This document shows positions 33,692 through 44,899 of a stretch of 64,000 nucleotides of DNA, piece after piece. The notes below the pieces were generated by a model that worked only from the letters and a program-made list of their open reading frames with translations, had not been told where the DNA came from and did not search any database. The position numbers were made by a program, and so were the translations under genes. Within the stretch, counting starts at the first letter, position 1. Each line of letters opens with the position of its first letter. The stretch is taken from positions 21,382,727 to 21,446,726 of the forward strand of contig OX419762.1 of NCBI GenBank assembly GCA_948567375.1, read 5' to 3'. Source of the stretch: Lunularia cruciata (Eukaryota > Streptophyta > Marchantiopsida > Lunulariales > Lunulariaceae).

Positions 33692-36256
33692 CTAATCCGA
33701 TCCGATGTCTACTTCTTCCTCGGCTTTCAACCCTGAACCCGAAGTAATCTTACTTCCTACTACATTTTCCTCGGGTTTCAGATCTCCCACATCTTCTACC
33801 AGATCCAGCAATTCTCTTTCCTGATCTGAAATTGCACTAGTGGGTAATCTATCTAACTCCTCATCCTTCGACCCACTCTTCTCTAATGTCTCTGAGGGCA
33901 ACTCCAAAGACATTTGGACTCCTATGTTATCTACTTCGGGTTTTGCCTTAACATCCTGCCAAAGCTTTTCTAACTCTATTCTCACTAAGTCTAATCTAAT
34001 CGCAATATTATCTTCTGCTTCTAAGATCTTCCTATTTACACGAGTTCTCAATTTAATCAACAAGGCATTCAAATCTGTATCTTTCGCTTGTCTTCGCCTT
34101 GTTTCCTGCACCAACAGTTTTAACTCATGCAATCTCGTCTCCTCAATTTGAACACTGGCCTCTGTACTCAACATCGCGTTTACTCTGAGGACGATTTCCT
34201 TCAATGGCTCCAATCTTGTCTTGCGTTCGCGTTCCCGATCTGCAAGCCATTCTTCTCTGTACATCGCCAATTCTTCTTCGAATTCGGCCTTCACCGCTTC
34301 CTTCTCTTTCTCCTTCTGTGCAACCTTCTCTTCCTGATTACGAAGTAAGTCTCATAATCTCTCTTCTTCTCTATATCTCACCGCCAACTCTCGCTGCCAA
34401 AGTTGCTTCTTCTCCTCCATACTCTCCATCACTCGATCGAGCTCTTGATCCTTTGATGCCATAGCATGGATGAGTTCGACTCTTGAATCAGCAAATTGCT
34501 GCTTCAAGATTTCATGCTCCGCTACCTGTCTCTCCCTTGCGATGTCACTCTTCCTTGCAAGATCTTCTCGATAACTCACTTCTCTCTTCAGGTCTTCGAT
34601 TACCTGACTCCTCTTGACTGCTTCTGCTCGCAGTACTTCTCTCTCTTCCTCTCCTCGGGTTATACTCTTCTTCAACTTCGAGTTTTCTTCTTCCAATCTT
34701 GATAAGACCTGCAACACAGTCTTTACCTCTAGACAAGTAGACTGCATCTCCTTCTTCTTCTTCTCCATCTTTACCAACAGCGGGCATACTACCATCTGCA
34801 GGTAATCTACTCCATTATTGACAACTTTGTCCTCCCACGGAGTGGTCTCTCTTCTTTCCTCATGTTCTCCCAATACTCGCCTTCTTCTCTGGAGTCTTCA
34901 TATCAGAATCAATGCCTCACTGCCCGAGCTTCCTTCTACTTCTTCCTTCACTCTACTCGGTCCTACTTCACACTTCGCCTTATGTCTCGAGCGAATTCCT
35001 TGCTGTACTGCAATCTTCTTCTCCTTGCACATTGGTACTTCGTCTTCCAGCACCGCATTGTCTTTGATTTCTACTTCGGCTTGCATTTCTTCTTCGTATT
35101 CTTCAGCCGCTGGTACCGATGTCATCTCTCCTCCTTCCTCACTGTCACTGCTCGTATCTCCACTTTGCAATGTCAGCTCAGGTTCCTCCTCACGGTCCGA
35201 GTCCTCCGTCTTGAGCTTGGCTTTGCCTTCTGAGTCTTCATCTTCCGACTCAATCACCACCATTCCTTGCCTCGGGTTATTTTTTTGCATTTTCCGAGGT
35301 TTCTTGTTTTCTTCTGTTTCTGCTTGCCAAGTTCTCTTCTTCGTCGGGGTACTTTCAACGACCTCCATGTTCTTCCCTGTCTTTGCGTAATAATCGTCTG
35401 TGCTCCGGATTTGGAGAATGTATTGCTGCTCCTCCGTGTCGACTTCTCTTCTCAAATCATGATGGAAATGAGACACCATTCGATTACGCTCCGCCACATT
35501 GAGCAGATTTAACCCGAGGTAAAAATGGGCTGCAAATGGTACGATGTAGTGTGGAGGCGACTTATCCCGTAGATTCCACACCATCTGCCTCGTTCTTCCA
35601 TGAAATCACCTTGCCCAATTTATCGGTTCTCCTGCAAATAACTTGTGAAAGAACACCGCTTGGTGTTTCATCACATAGGTAGTTCTCTCCGGCTTCAGGA
35701 GGGCCATTAGTGCACTCACAATTCCTCTCCTCACTAGGTCTTTATAGCTCTCAACTTTATACCCATTCTTCGTCCTCTTCGACGAGAAGGCATCTCTCAC
35801 CTCCTGCGTTTCTTGGGCTATCTCTCCTTTCCCCAAGAACGTGGCTCCTTGCTCCGAGCCTGCCTCCTTCCCGAGTACAAGTCTCCAATCCGACTTTGTC
35901 CAGCAAGCCGGATTTCCTCTCTTCCCTTCTTCCTCGAGACCATCGAGACATTTACTCTTGATGATTTCTGTCATGAATCCTGGAAAACTTACGTTCCAGT
36001 TCCATGCTAGAAAAGTGATCTGAAGTCGGCTCAAGACTTCGATCCTTGCTACTATATCTAATCTCTGAATTGCATGATTTCTCACTGCAAATTCGGAGTT
36101 CTTCTTCCCTCCTCCCATCTCTTCTGCTTTCTTTTGGTCTCTCAATTTCTCTCTCTCAACTTCTCCCTTACGCACTAACACGAGTCCAACTCTATTTCCC
36201 TTTCCCCGATCACCTACAAGACGACTCCTCAACGGCGAAGGAAAATTGCTCGACAT
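33692..36256 (-). pseudogene. LTR-encoded ~854-codon protein, second copy (three stops)
   Basis: Same frame and same length (855 codons from the MSSNF ATG) as 23747-26311, with no frameshift. Stops lie at 35606, 34898 and 34352, all TGA. At 34898 and 34352 the partner LTR has CGA, so both are C-to-T changes at CpG. At the site of the partner's TAG this copy has TGG. Each LTR is therefore open where the other is broken, which indicates that the ancestral frame was open throughout. Domains are as described for the partner. Confidence 0.82.
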
Positions 36257-36275
36257 TTCGTCATTGCAATTTCGA

Positions 36276-36283
36276 TTTTTATA
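36276..36283 (-). promoter_or_regulatory. TATA box in gypsy-L 5' LTR
   Basis: TATAAAAA on the minus strand, 20 bases before the ATG at 36256. In this LTR it would drive the genomic transcript. If it is the promoter, the LTR ORF would be the first cistron and gag-pol the second. Confidence 0.55.
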
Positions 36284-36713
36284 GAGTTGCACTTCTTTGT
36301 CTTCCATCGCTTCGAGTTTCTACCGAGAAATCACACCTCCGGCATGCACCTATCACTGTCACTCCACCTTCGTGCGTATGAGCCGCCAATTTTGAAACGG
36401 CCCCTTCTTGAATTTCTCGCCCCGACGAAAGGATGTTAGAGTGTCTTTGCCTCGGGTTGAGCTCCCCCCAAGCCGAAGACAATTTACTTCGTATTGTATG
36501 CTGACACGGCATTTCAGAGTACTTTGCCTTATGACCCGAAGTCACTTTACTTTGGGTTTCACCCCGAAGACAATTTTCTTTGTCTTCTTTGGCCATACAG
36601 GCGCAATCCGACTTCTCTATACACTTCTTCTCCTTTATTTTGGAAAAAAAACAAAAAATGTGGGCACCACATGTAGTTATCTCGGTTAGAGTTACATTAG
36701 TGGGTGGTGTTTC

Positions 36714-38446
36714 ATGGGTATTGGCACTTGGTGGTGCTTAGTCGGTGTTGGCGCTTGGTGGTATTGGCACTTGGTGGGGTACTTGTGGTTACAATTTGTG
36801 GTTCCAATTTTTTGTTGTAGTTACTTTGTCACGACAGAGTTCTTTGGGGATTCCATAGGAGTTAGCCTTGCAGTACACAATGGGTTTACTTGGAGTGGTG
36901 CTCAATATCAGCCTCTATCTCAAGTCCTAGTGAGTGAGGAGATTGACTTTGAGTTGGAGTTTGACATAGGAGCTGATTCGGTTGAGAGTGCACTTGGTGT
37001 GTTTGCACCATTGTTGTGGGACATGGATGAGATTTATGGGGCCTCCAAAGGCCCTAGGTGTTACTCTAGTACAGTGGGTACCATTGAGTTGGATGGCTTC
37101 ATCCAAGAGTTTGATAGTTGGTGTGATCTATAGCAGATGCGGAACCCGACTTTGTTTACGCCCTTCATGCCATGGAAAGAGTTGTTTTAGCATCTCGAGG
37201 GTCCACCAATAGATGACTACCATGAGTTCAAGAGAGCTCATTTGGAGGAGATTGAGTTATGGAGACAATATTGGTCTCTAAACTATGTCTCTATCACTTC
37301 AGGTTTGGTGGCCAGGAGTAGATCGGCTGTACCTACATTTTCTAGCTTGAGTAGTGTTGGTGGAGCTAGTGGAGGTGCACTAGTTGGAGATAGTGCCACT
37401 ACGAGTGGAGGTACTATTGCAGGAGGTGGTGTGGTATTGGAGTTTAACCCCATGGTGGAGTTCTTCCAATGTTTGAGGTAGAACTACCAAGGAGTGCAGA
37501 CTGACAAGCTAAGGAGCTTGAAGGAGTTCCAACAGAAGGTTGGAGAGAGCCTACGTGAGGCATACACTTGCATGAGGCGGCTGATCAGTTTTACTCATGG
37601 AGTAACTAAGGCCCAAGCAGTCCAATTTTGGTATAAGATATTGGATAGGGAGTTGCAATGTAGAGTTTTGATGTTACGTTGTTATAGGCTACTTCACCTA
37701 CTTTGGCAGTGGTCTTGGGTTTGGCTGAGCGTATTGAGCTCAACATGGTGGAGGGGAGAGTGATGACATCTGGATTTGGTAGGGAGACCTCATCCACACT
37801 TGTTACTTCTTCTAGAGTGCAGCAGAGTACACCACACCCAATTGGTTTTTGAGGACAGGGTGGACAGCCCAGATCCTATGGAGCGAGTGGATGGCCTAGT
37901 GGAGCTAGAACCTTACCTTCATTTTTGGGTCAGTAGTAGCCAGTGAGTAGTGGTGTTGCTTGTTGGACTTGTGGTAGACCTCACCATTGGAGAGAGTGTA
38001 ATCAAGGCAGTGGACTTGATACCTTAGGTGCATCACAGCCAGCACAGAGGCAGTGTGAGCATTGCCACAAATTTGGTCACACTAATGACCGATGTTTTGA
38101 CCTACACTCGGAGTTAAGAAGTGGTAAGGTTGCTATGGTAGGTAGTAGAGGAGCTCTAGTTTATGGAGGACAAGGTGGTGGTAGAGGATCTACACCTAGT
38201 AGGGGTGCAGTACCTGCCCTTACTTTTGATACAGCTATGGCTACTCGGATTGAGTAGTTGGAGCAGAGATTGGCTAATATGGCCATTGCTCAGAGGAGAT
38301 CAGAGGCTTCTATCTCATATGCTGGTGATAGAGATGCTTTGGACTTCATGTGCAGAGCAGCATACGTGGATGCATCTATAGTAGTGACTAGGAGGGTAGT
38401 ACCTGCTCCAGAGCCTAGAGGAGCATCAGTGGAGTTGGACCTATAG
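36714..38446 (+). pseudogene. gypsy-M gag with two zinc knuckles
   Basis: Gag of the methyltransferase-bearing element. The capsid region around 37090-37230 reads QEFDSWCDL, then MRNPTLFTPF.PWK and HLEGPPIDDYHEF, and 37494-37670 gives the capsid tail (SLREAYTCMRRL). The nucleocapsid part at 37943-38257 has a knuckle CWTCGRPHHWREC (spacing CX2CX3HX4C) and a canonical one CEHCHKFGHTNDRC at 38054-38095, followed by a Gly/Ser-rich linker. A downstream piece (MEQRLANMAIAQRR, 38258) is shared with the minus-strand copy at 56744-57007. The frame is broken in several places. Confidence 0.78.
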
Positions 38447-38646
38447 AGAGGAGAGGTTGGGAGACAAGTCAGAATTCCCCAGTCTTTCACACTATCTGAG
38501 GTATTGAAGACGACATCCATGGTTCCTAGATGTCCCATTGTAGGTGTGGTAGGTGGTGATGGAGTGCATGATGGACTACCTACTTGTCAACCACCTACTA
38601 TACACAAACTGAGTCTAGCATGATGTTGGAGGCGGCTTAGCTGATT

Positions 38647-39332
38647 ATGCAACATCCTTTGTTTTCAGCCAGTGATATGTTTACATCGGGAGTTGACCCA
38701 ATCCCAGTGTTCCGGTTGGCTTCCACACTGTGTGAGAGTAGGGATGATGTGGTTCCTACTACTAGAGCAGAGGTTGTTGGTAGTAGAGCTGACTTGGTTA
38801 AGGAGCATGGGATCCGTTCAGCAACCAGTGGTTTATGGCAGGCAGTAGCAACTAGACTAGAGGAGTTGCCAGCTAGACCGGCCTTTGAGAGAGCATGGTT
38901 CACACCTAGTGTTGTCCTATTGGATAACCATAGGGGGATTTTCCATTTGGTGGGACCTTCAAGGAAGGTCTATACACCATAGAGAATCTTGTTAGACTCT
39001 AGTGTGCAGCCCCTTATGTTGGGGAAGGCTACAGTTGTCGATCTGGAGTTACAAAAGATCAATGTGGAGAGGTATCCAATTCAGATCTAGACATCTCTAG
39101 GTGGTGGTTTGACACAACACATCACACATAGGGAGCTTCTTGTCTAGGTTCAGCCTGGTCATCCGACTGATAGCTTGGTAGTGAGAGCTCAGGCTATTGC
39201 GGCAATAGCTGAGTCATATGATGTGCTAGATGGGGGAACAACGTTATACCCCATGGGTTTTAGTATTGAATATTGGGAGGAGACAACCTCCTATCAACCA
39301 GGTTGGCAGTCTCGTGAGGGACGGGTATGTCA
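38647..39332 (+). pseudogene. gypsy-M linker and aspartic protease
   Basis: The open piece 38647-38982 (FERAWFTPSVVLLDNH) is a linker of unknown role, also present in the minus-strand copy at 56147-56386. After a stop, RILLDSSVQPLMLG at 38983-39024 looks like a retropepsin active site: position and context fit D-S-G-A, here DSSV, and DSAA in the other copy. It continues through TSLGGG and YDVLDGGTTLYPMGF to the solo-LTR insertion at 39338. It would process the polyprotein if intact. Confidence 0.65.
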
Positions 39333-39337
39333 CTACC

Positions 39338-42300
39338 TGTGACAACCCGGCAAATATCACTTTTGCAGTAATCGGGTAAGTAAAGTTTGTTCTTGCAGAG
39401 ATACAAGTCAGAAATGTCTAAATACGAAGCAAAGTAACAATTTCAGTTCTTCTTGAGTTCTTCTTTAGCCTCTCAAGTAGAAACCACACCCAGAAGAGAG
39501 TAACAAGCACTGACTCGCAGTCTTGTCACAAATTAACACTTCTTAATCACAACTCCATCAAATATTTCCAAACAATCTTGATTGTGATGATTCAGGCTCT
39601 CCCGAAAATGGCACTTCACTGCAAAATGACTTTGCCTCAGAATTGTGTTCCACCTCTCCACTGAAGGCACAACTTCCTCAATTGAAATTGCTTCACATCA
39701 ACTTTGCACTGCACTCACAAATGTAGAATACTACCAACACTACAATTCCTCTCAGATCTGTCAAGGCATTGCTTCGATTGCACTTCACTCAAGATCAAAC
39801 ACACAAAATGAAGATCAAGGCTGTGGAATCCAACATCCAACAAGCACTCTGACTTGCACTTTGAATTTCTCCAAACACTCACAAACACAATTGCAAAATT
39901 GATACTTAGAATCAAGCTCAAGTGACGAGTACTGCTTCACAGCACTTCGCTTTATCTATTCTCAGAAATAATGAGCACTGAACAACAATTTCCTACAAAT
40001 GCCACTCTTAAATAGTGAGCAATCGGCAGTTCTAACAACTATACCGTTCTACCACAACTGTTCTAACCTACAAATCCGAAATGACAATGCACCTCTTCAT
40101 ATCTGCCCCTTCAAATCTCAAATTGGTTACTGATCCGATCCGATGTCTACTTCTTCTTCGGCCTTCAAACCCGAACCCGAAGTAATCTTACTTCCTACTA
40201 CATTTTCCTCGGGTTTCACATCTCCTACTTCTTTGACCAGATCTACCAATTCTCTTTCCTGATCTGAAATTGCACTAGTGGGTAATCTATCTAACTCTTC
40301 ATCTTTCGACCCACTCTTCTCTAATGTCTCTGAGGGCAACTCTGAAGACATTTGGATTCCTATGTTATCTACTTTGGGTTTTGCCTTAACATCTTTCCGA
40401 AGCTTTTCTAACTCTATTTTCACTAAGTCTAATCTAATTGAAATGTTATCCTCTACTTCTAACACCTTTCTATCTACACGAGTTCTTAGTTTGATTAACA
40501 AGGCATTCATCTCCATGTCCTTCGCTTGTCTTCGCCTCGTCTCCTGCACCAACAACTTCAACTCGTGCAGTCGTGCTTCTTCAATTCGAACGCTGGCTTC
40601 TGTACTTAACATTGCATTCACTCTGAGGACTATCTCCTTCAATGGCTCCAATCTTGTCTTTCGTTCTCGTTCTTGCTCTGCAAGCCATTCCTCTCTGTAC
40701 ATTGCCAACTCTTCCTTGAACTCGGCCTTCACCGCTTCCTTCTCTCTCTCCTTCTGTACAACTTTCTTCCTGATTACAAAGTAACTCTCGTAATCTCTCT
40801 TCTTCTCTATACCGCACAGACAACTCTCTCTGCCAGAGTTGCTTCTTCTCCTCCATACTCTCCATCACTTGATCGAGCTCTTGTTCCTTTGATGCTACCC
40901 TTGCCATAGCATGGATAAGCTCTACTCTTGAATCAGCAAACTGCTGCTTCAAGATTTCATGCTCCGCTACCTGTCTCTCCCTTGCGATGTCACTCTTCCT
41001 CGCAAGATCCTCTCGATAGCTCACTTCTCTCTTTAGGTCTTCGATTACCTGACTTCTCTCTATTGCTTCCGCTTGCAGTACTTCTCTCTCCTTCTCACCT
41101 CGGGTTAAACTCCTCTTCAACTCCGAGTTCTCCTCTTCTAATCTTGCTACCACCTGCAATACAGTCTTTACTTCTGGACAAGTCGACTGCATCTCCTTCT
41201 TCTTCTACTCCAACTTCACCAACAGCGGGCACACTACCTCTCGTAGGTACTCTACTCCCTCACTGGCAACTTCTTCCTCCCACGGAGTAATTTCTTGTTT
41301 CTCCTCATGTTCTCCTGATACGCGCCTTCTTCTCTGAAGTCTTTGTATCAGGATTGATGCCTCACTACCCGTGCTGTCTTTTGCTTCTTCCTTCACTTTA
41401 CTCGGCCCCGCCTCACACTTCGCCTTACGTCTCGAGCAAACTCCTCGCTGTACTGCGATCTTCTTCTCATCGAGCACCGGTACTTCGTCTTCCAGCGCCG
41501 CATTGTCTTCGGCTTCTACTTCGACTTGCACTTCTTCTTTGTATTCTTCAACCGCTGGTGCCAAGGTCATTTCTCCACTGTCTTCACTGTCGCTGCTAGT
41601 ATCTTCGCTCTGCAGTGTCAACTCAGGTTCCTCCTCACGTTCCGAGTCCTCCGTCTTGAGCTTGGCCTTGCCTTCTGAGTCCTCATCTTCTGACTCAATC
41701 ACCACCATTCCTCGCCTCGGGTTATTTTTCTGCATCTTCCAAGGTTTCTTGTTTTCTTCGGCTTCTACGTGCCGAGTTCTCTTCTTCATTGGGGTACTTA
41801 CCACGACCTCCACATTTTTCCCTGTCTTCGCGTAGTAGTCGTCCGTGCTCGGATTTGGAGAATGTATTGCTGCTCCTCCGCGTTGACTTCTCTTCTCAAG
41901 TCAGGATGGAAATGAGACACCATTCTATTGCGCTCCGCCAAATTGAGCAAATTCAACCCGAGGTAGAAATGTGCTGCAAATGGCACGATGTAGTGTGGAG
42001 GCGACTTATCCCGTAGATTCCACACCATCTGCCTTGTTCTCCCGTGAAAACACCTTGCCCAATTGATTGGTTCTCCTGCAAATAGCTTGTGAAAGAACAC
42101 CGCTTGGTGTTTCATCACATAAGTGGTTCTCTCCGGCTTCAAGATGGCCATCAGTGCATCACAATTCCTCTCTTCATAGGGTCTTTGTAGCTCTCAACTT
42201 TGTACCCATTCTTCATTCTCTTTGACGAGAAGGCATCTCTCACCTCTTGCGTTTCTTGGGCTATCTCTCCTTTCCCCAAGAACGTGGCTCCCTGCTCCGA

Positions 42301-43113
42301 ACCCGCCTCCTTCCCGAGTACGAGTCTCCAATCCGACTCTGTCCAGCAAGACGGATTTCCTCTCTTCCCTTCTTCCTTGGGACCATCGAGACACTTACTC
42401 TCGATGATTTCTGTCATGAATCCTGGAAAACTTACGTTCCAGTTCCATGCCAGAAAGGTGATCCAAAGTCGGCTCAGGACTTCGATCCTCACTACTACAT
42501 CTAATCTCCAAATTGCATGATTTCTCACTGCAAATTCAAAGTTTTTCTTCCCTCCTCCCATCTCTTCTGCTTTCTTACTGTCTCTCGATTTCTCTCTCAT
42601 GACTTCTCCCTTGCGCACTAACCCAAGTCCAACTTTATTTCCCTTTCCCCGATCACCTGCAAGACGACTCCTCAATGGCGAAGGAAAATTGCTTGACATT
42701 TTGTTGTTGCAGTTTTGATTTTTATAGAGTTGCACTTCTTCGTCTTCTGTCACTTCAAGTTTCTACCGAGAAATCACACCTCTGGCATGCACATGTCACT
42801 GTCAATCAACCTTTGCGCGTATGAGCCGCCCGTTTTGAAATGGCTCCTTCTTGAATTTCTCGCCCCGACAAAAGGTTGTTAGACTATCTTTGCCTCGGGT
42901 TGAGCTCCCCCCGATCCGAAGACAATTTACTTCATATTGTATGCTGACAGGGCATTTCCAAGTACTTCGCCTTATGACCCGAAGTCACTTTACTTTGGGT
43001 TTCATCCCAAAGACAATTTTCTTTGCCTTCTTTGGCCATACAGGCGCAATCCAACTTCTCTATACACTTCTTCTCCTTTATTTTGAAAAAAAACAGAAAA
43101 TGTGGGCACCACA
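39338..43113 (-). mobile_element. gypsy-L solo LTR no. 2 (3,776 bp)
   Basis: Complete LTR (left edge tgtgacaacccggcaaatatcac, right edge gtgggcaccaca) with a perfect 5-bp duplication ctacc (39333-39337 and 43114-43118), inserted in gypsy-M between protease and methyltransferase. It has no internal region. Confidence 0.92.
40127..42699 (-). pseudogene. LTR-encoded coiled-coil protein, copy in solo LTR 2
   Basis: Near-full copy of the LTR ORF in pieces: N-terminus from the ATG at 42699 (MSSNFPSPLRS) to 42151, conserved domain 41798-42151, acidic middle 41205-41813, coiled coil 40581-41192, tail 40127-40732. A few frameshifts and stops separate the pieces. Sequence within the pieces is close to the copies at 23747 and 33692, with differences concentrated in the acidic middle. 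Confidence 0.78.
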
Positions 43114-43118
43114 CTACC

Positions 43119-43440
43119 AGTACGCTTTAGTAGTGGCAATCTTGGCTCACTATCGTTTGAGACCATGGCATCATCAGTTTTAGCTTTCAATGGTGCAATT
43201 ACTTGGCCTGGTGACTTGTTAGAGGGGAATGCCCATGTAGATGATACTCTAGTACCAGAGGAGATCACTCGGATTTGGAGTACAAGTAGGATTGTTCCTT
43301 CCACCTTGGATATTCCATCATGGAGTTCAAAGGAGGCATTGTAATAGCATGTAGATTAGTTGGTGCAATAGGCTTGAAGTGGAACCTTCGTACCATTAGG
43401 AGATGAGTGTGAGGATGAGCCTCCAGAGTCAATTACTTTG
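43119..43440 (+). pseudogene. gypsy-M linker before the methyltransferase
   Basis: Coding remnant in which 43158-43344 reads SFETMASSVLAFNGAITWP and DLLEGNAHVDDTLVPEEITR. The minus-strand copy has the equivalent at 50226-50495. No known domain. It bridges protease and methyltransferase and may be an extension of either. Confidence 0.6.
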
Positions 43441-44470
43441 ACACCTTTGGATACCACACTTATTGCTTGGCAGTATCCAATAGAGGAGATATGTCTATTG
43501 GAGTTGTTCGGTGGGATTAGCACCGGACTAGCTGTGGTATTATAGGCAGGTATACAAGTATAGATGAACTTGTATTTAGAGAGAGATGAGATTGCTAAGC
43601 AAGTCTCTCTACATCACGTAGCACACTAGGCCTATTGATATTTGGAGTTATTATTGATGTTAGCAATCAAAGGTTACCAGAAGGCCCTACAAGCAGACAT
43701 TTCCTTATTGGGGCGCATGATCTGGAGAGACATGAGCCTATTCACTTGGTGATTTCTGGATGGCCATGTTAGGGACATACACATGCTGGTAGAGGTTTGG
43801 GTCTTCAGGATCCTCATTCTGGTGTGTTTTGGAAGATGTTATTGATACTACGACATCTTCAGGTTCATCAGTTTGTTTCTCTAGCTAACCTTTAGGGGAA
43901 TGTTCCTTTGATGAGTGATTCTTGCACCAAAGTGGTGGCGAGTACACATCAGGTCCATTCTTGGATATGACCTATTGTATTGTTAGATGCAGCCAAAGTG
44001 GGATCACAAGCTCTTTGTCTTTGTCTTTGGTGAACAGACCTCATACCTAGAGAGGTTCTACAATGTGCTTATGATGGGATTCAACGACTTGACCACATCC
44101 TTGTTGATGATATCTTGGATATTGGGCGTCAGTCTCAGATAGTGGTAGTGGCTGATAGGTCACCTATGGCAGTGGTGAACCTAGTTGGATAGCCTAGAGC
44201 CGCATTTCCCACACTCATGAGTTTCCTAGGCTCTCTTGCTTTTCAAGAGAGAGGACTTGGACTTGGTTGGGACTCACAGTTATAGTAGTTGGTGGAGCCC
44301 AATGCTGATGAGAGAGAGCGGGCGATGGGTTTTTGCACCGGTAATACCATTGTTCTAGAAATGTCAAAGGCATCCACGCGTCAGGTGTTAGGTCAGGCTA
44401 TGGACTTGAACTATTTGACTTGGATTGTGAGTCTTGGCTTGGCAAAGCAGTGTAGGATGCGCTTGATAGG
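43441..44470 (+). pseudogene. Retroelement-encoded cytosine-C5 DNA methyltransferase domain
   Basis: A C5 cytosine methyltransferase, which would transfer a methyl group from S-adenosylmethionine to cytosine in DNA. Motifs in order: I (AdoMet binding) LELFGGISTGLAVV at 43498; II LERDEIAKQV at 43578; after a +1 frame change near 43710, IV with the catalytic Cys, LVISGWPC followed by a stop where the family has Gln or Asn, then GHTHAGRGLGLQDPHSG and FWKMLLIL; a possible VI at ~43880 (NVPLMSDS); VIII LLDAAKVGSQA at 43981, with the usual basic residues of the next stretch replaced by Cys; IX/X ERERAMGF.TGNT and LGQAMDLNYLTWIVSLGLA at 44314-44445. It lies between protease and RT of the same strand. 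A second copy of motifs I-II is at 49776-50015. Broken by about ten stops, so inactive here. The Dnmt3/DRM versus bacterial-like affinity needs a tree. Confidence 0.85.
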
Positions 44471-44899
44471 CATCACCACTCGGACACTTGTGAGCCCTGT
44501 GCCTATCAATCAGGCACATGTTGGGGGCAATGGACCAAGTGGGCATGGTATTCTTGGGACATAGCCAATAGCTCCTAGGGAGAGTGGTCTACTTGGAGTC
44601 CATCCAGGTGAGCGTGGGCTACTTGGATTACACCCTTGGTCCACTTGGGATGCAGCTAGAGGACGTGTGGAGCTTGCAGCTAGAGTGGAGGGAGTTTTTC
44701 ACATAAAGATTGGGACCTCTAGTGGTCGGGGGTATGACACTATTGCTCCCAAGGGCCCAGTGTAGCAGCCAGTCAGTATGTCTTCCACTCCTATGATAGT
44801 TACAGAGGATACTTGGGAGCCAGATCTTGGACCCAAGCTAATTGCAGAGGAAAGACGGAGGGTTTGGAGGTTCTTGAGGAGCCACACGAGTTGTTTGCC
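44471..44899 (+). other. gypsy-M spacer between methyltransferase and RT
   Basis: A proline/glycine-containing linker continues in frame to about 44564 (SPVPINQAHVGGNGPSGHG) and then decays. No domain is recognised before the RT N-terminal region. Confidence 0.5.

Larger units (their letters stand above)
22953..36671 (-). mobile_element. gypsy-L: complete Ty3/gypsy element with giant coding LTRs
   Basis: A 13.7-kb minus-strand element with two 3,774-bp LTRs (22953-26726 and 32898-36671), a perfect target duplication tgtag, a tRNA-Asp primer site at 32873-32890 and a polypurine tract at 26727-26740. The internal 6.2 kb encodes Gag-protease-RT-RNase H-integrase in one frame. It has no chromodomain. 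The tRNA-Asp primer and the F-I-D-D form of the RT motif place it near the Athila/Tat side of plant Ty3/gypsy (inference). Each LTR contains a frame of about 854 codons in the same orientation as gag-pol, an unusual position. Three solo LTRs with target duplications (17282, 39338, 57363) and one partly visible LTR (57093) of this type lie in the window. Confidence 0.93.
32898..36671 (-). repeat. gypsy-L 5' LTR (3,774 bp)
   Basis: Partner of 22953-26726, identical in length, with the same edges. It is followed on the right by the target duplication tgtag. Contains the ORF 33692-36256 and a TATA box at 36276-36283. Confidence 0.93.

Noticed and set aside
37943-38257. Host zinc-finger gene
   Set aside because: The two CCHC knuckles sit between a capsid-like region and a protease within gypsy-M, so they are nucleocapsid.
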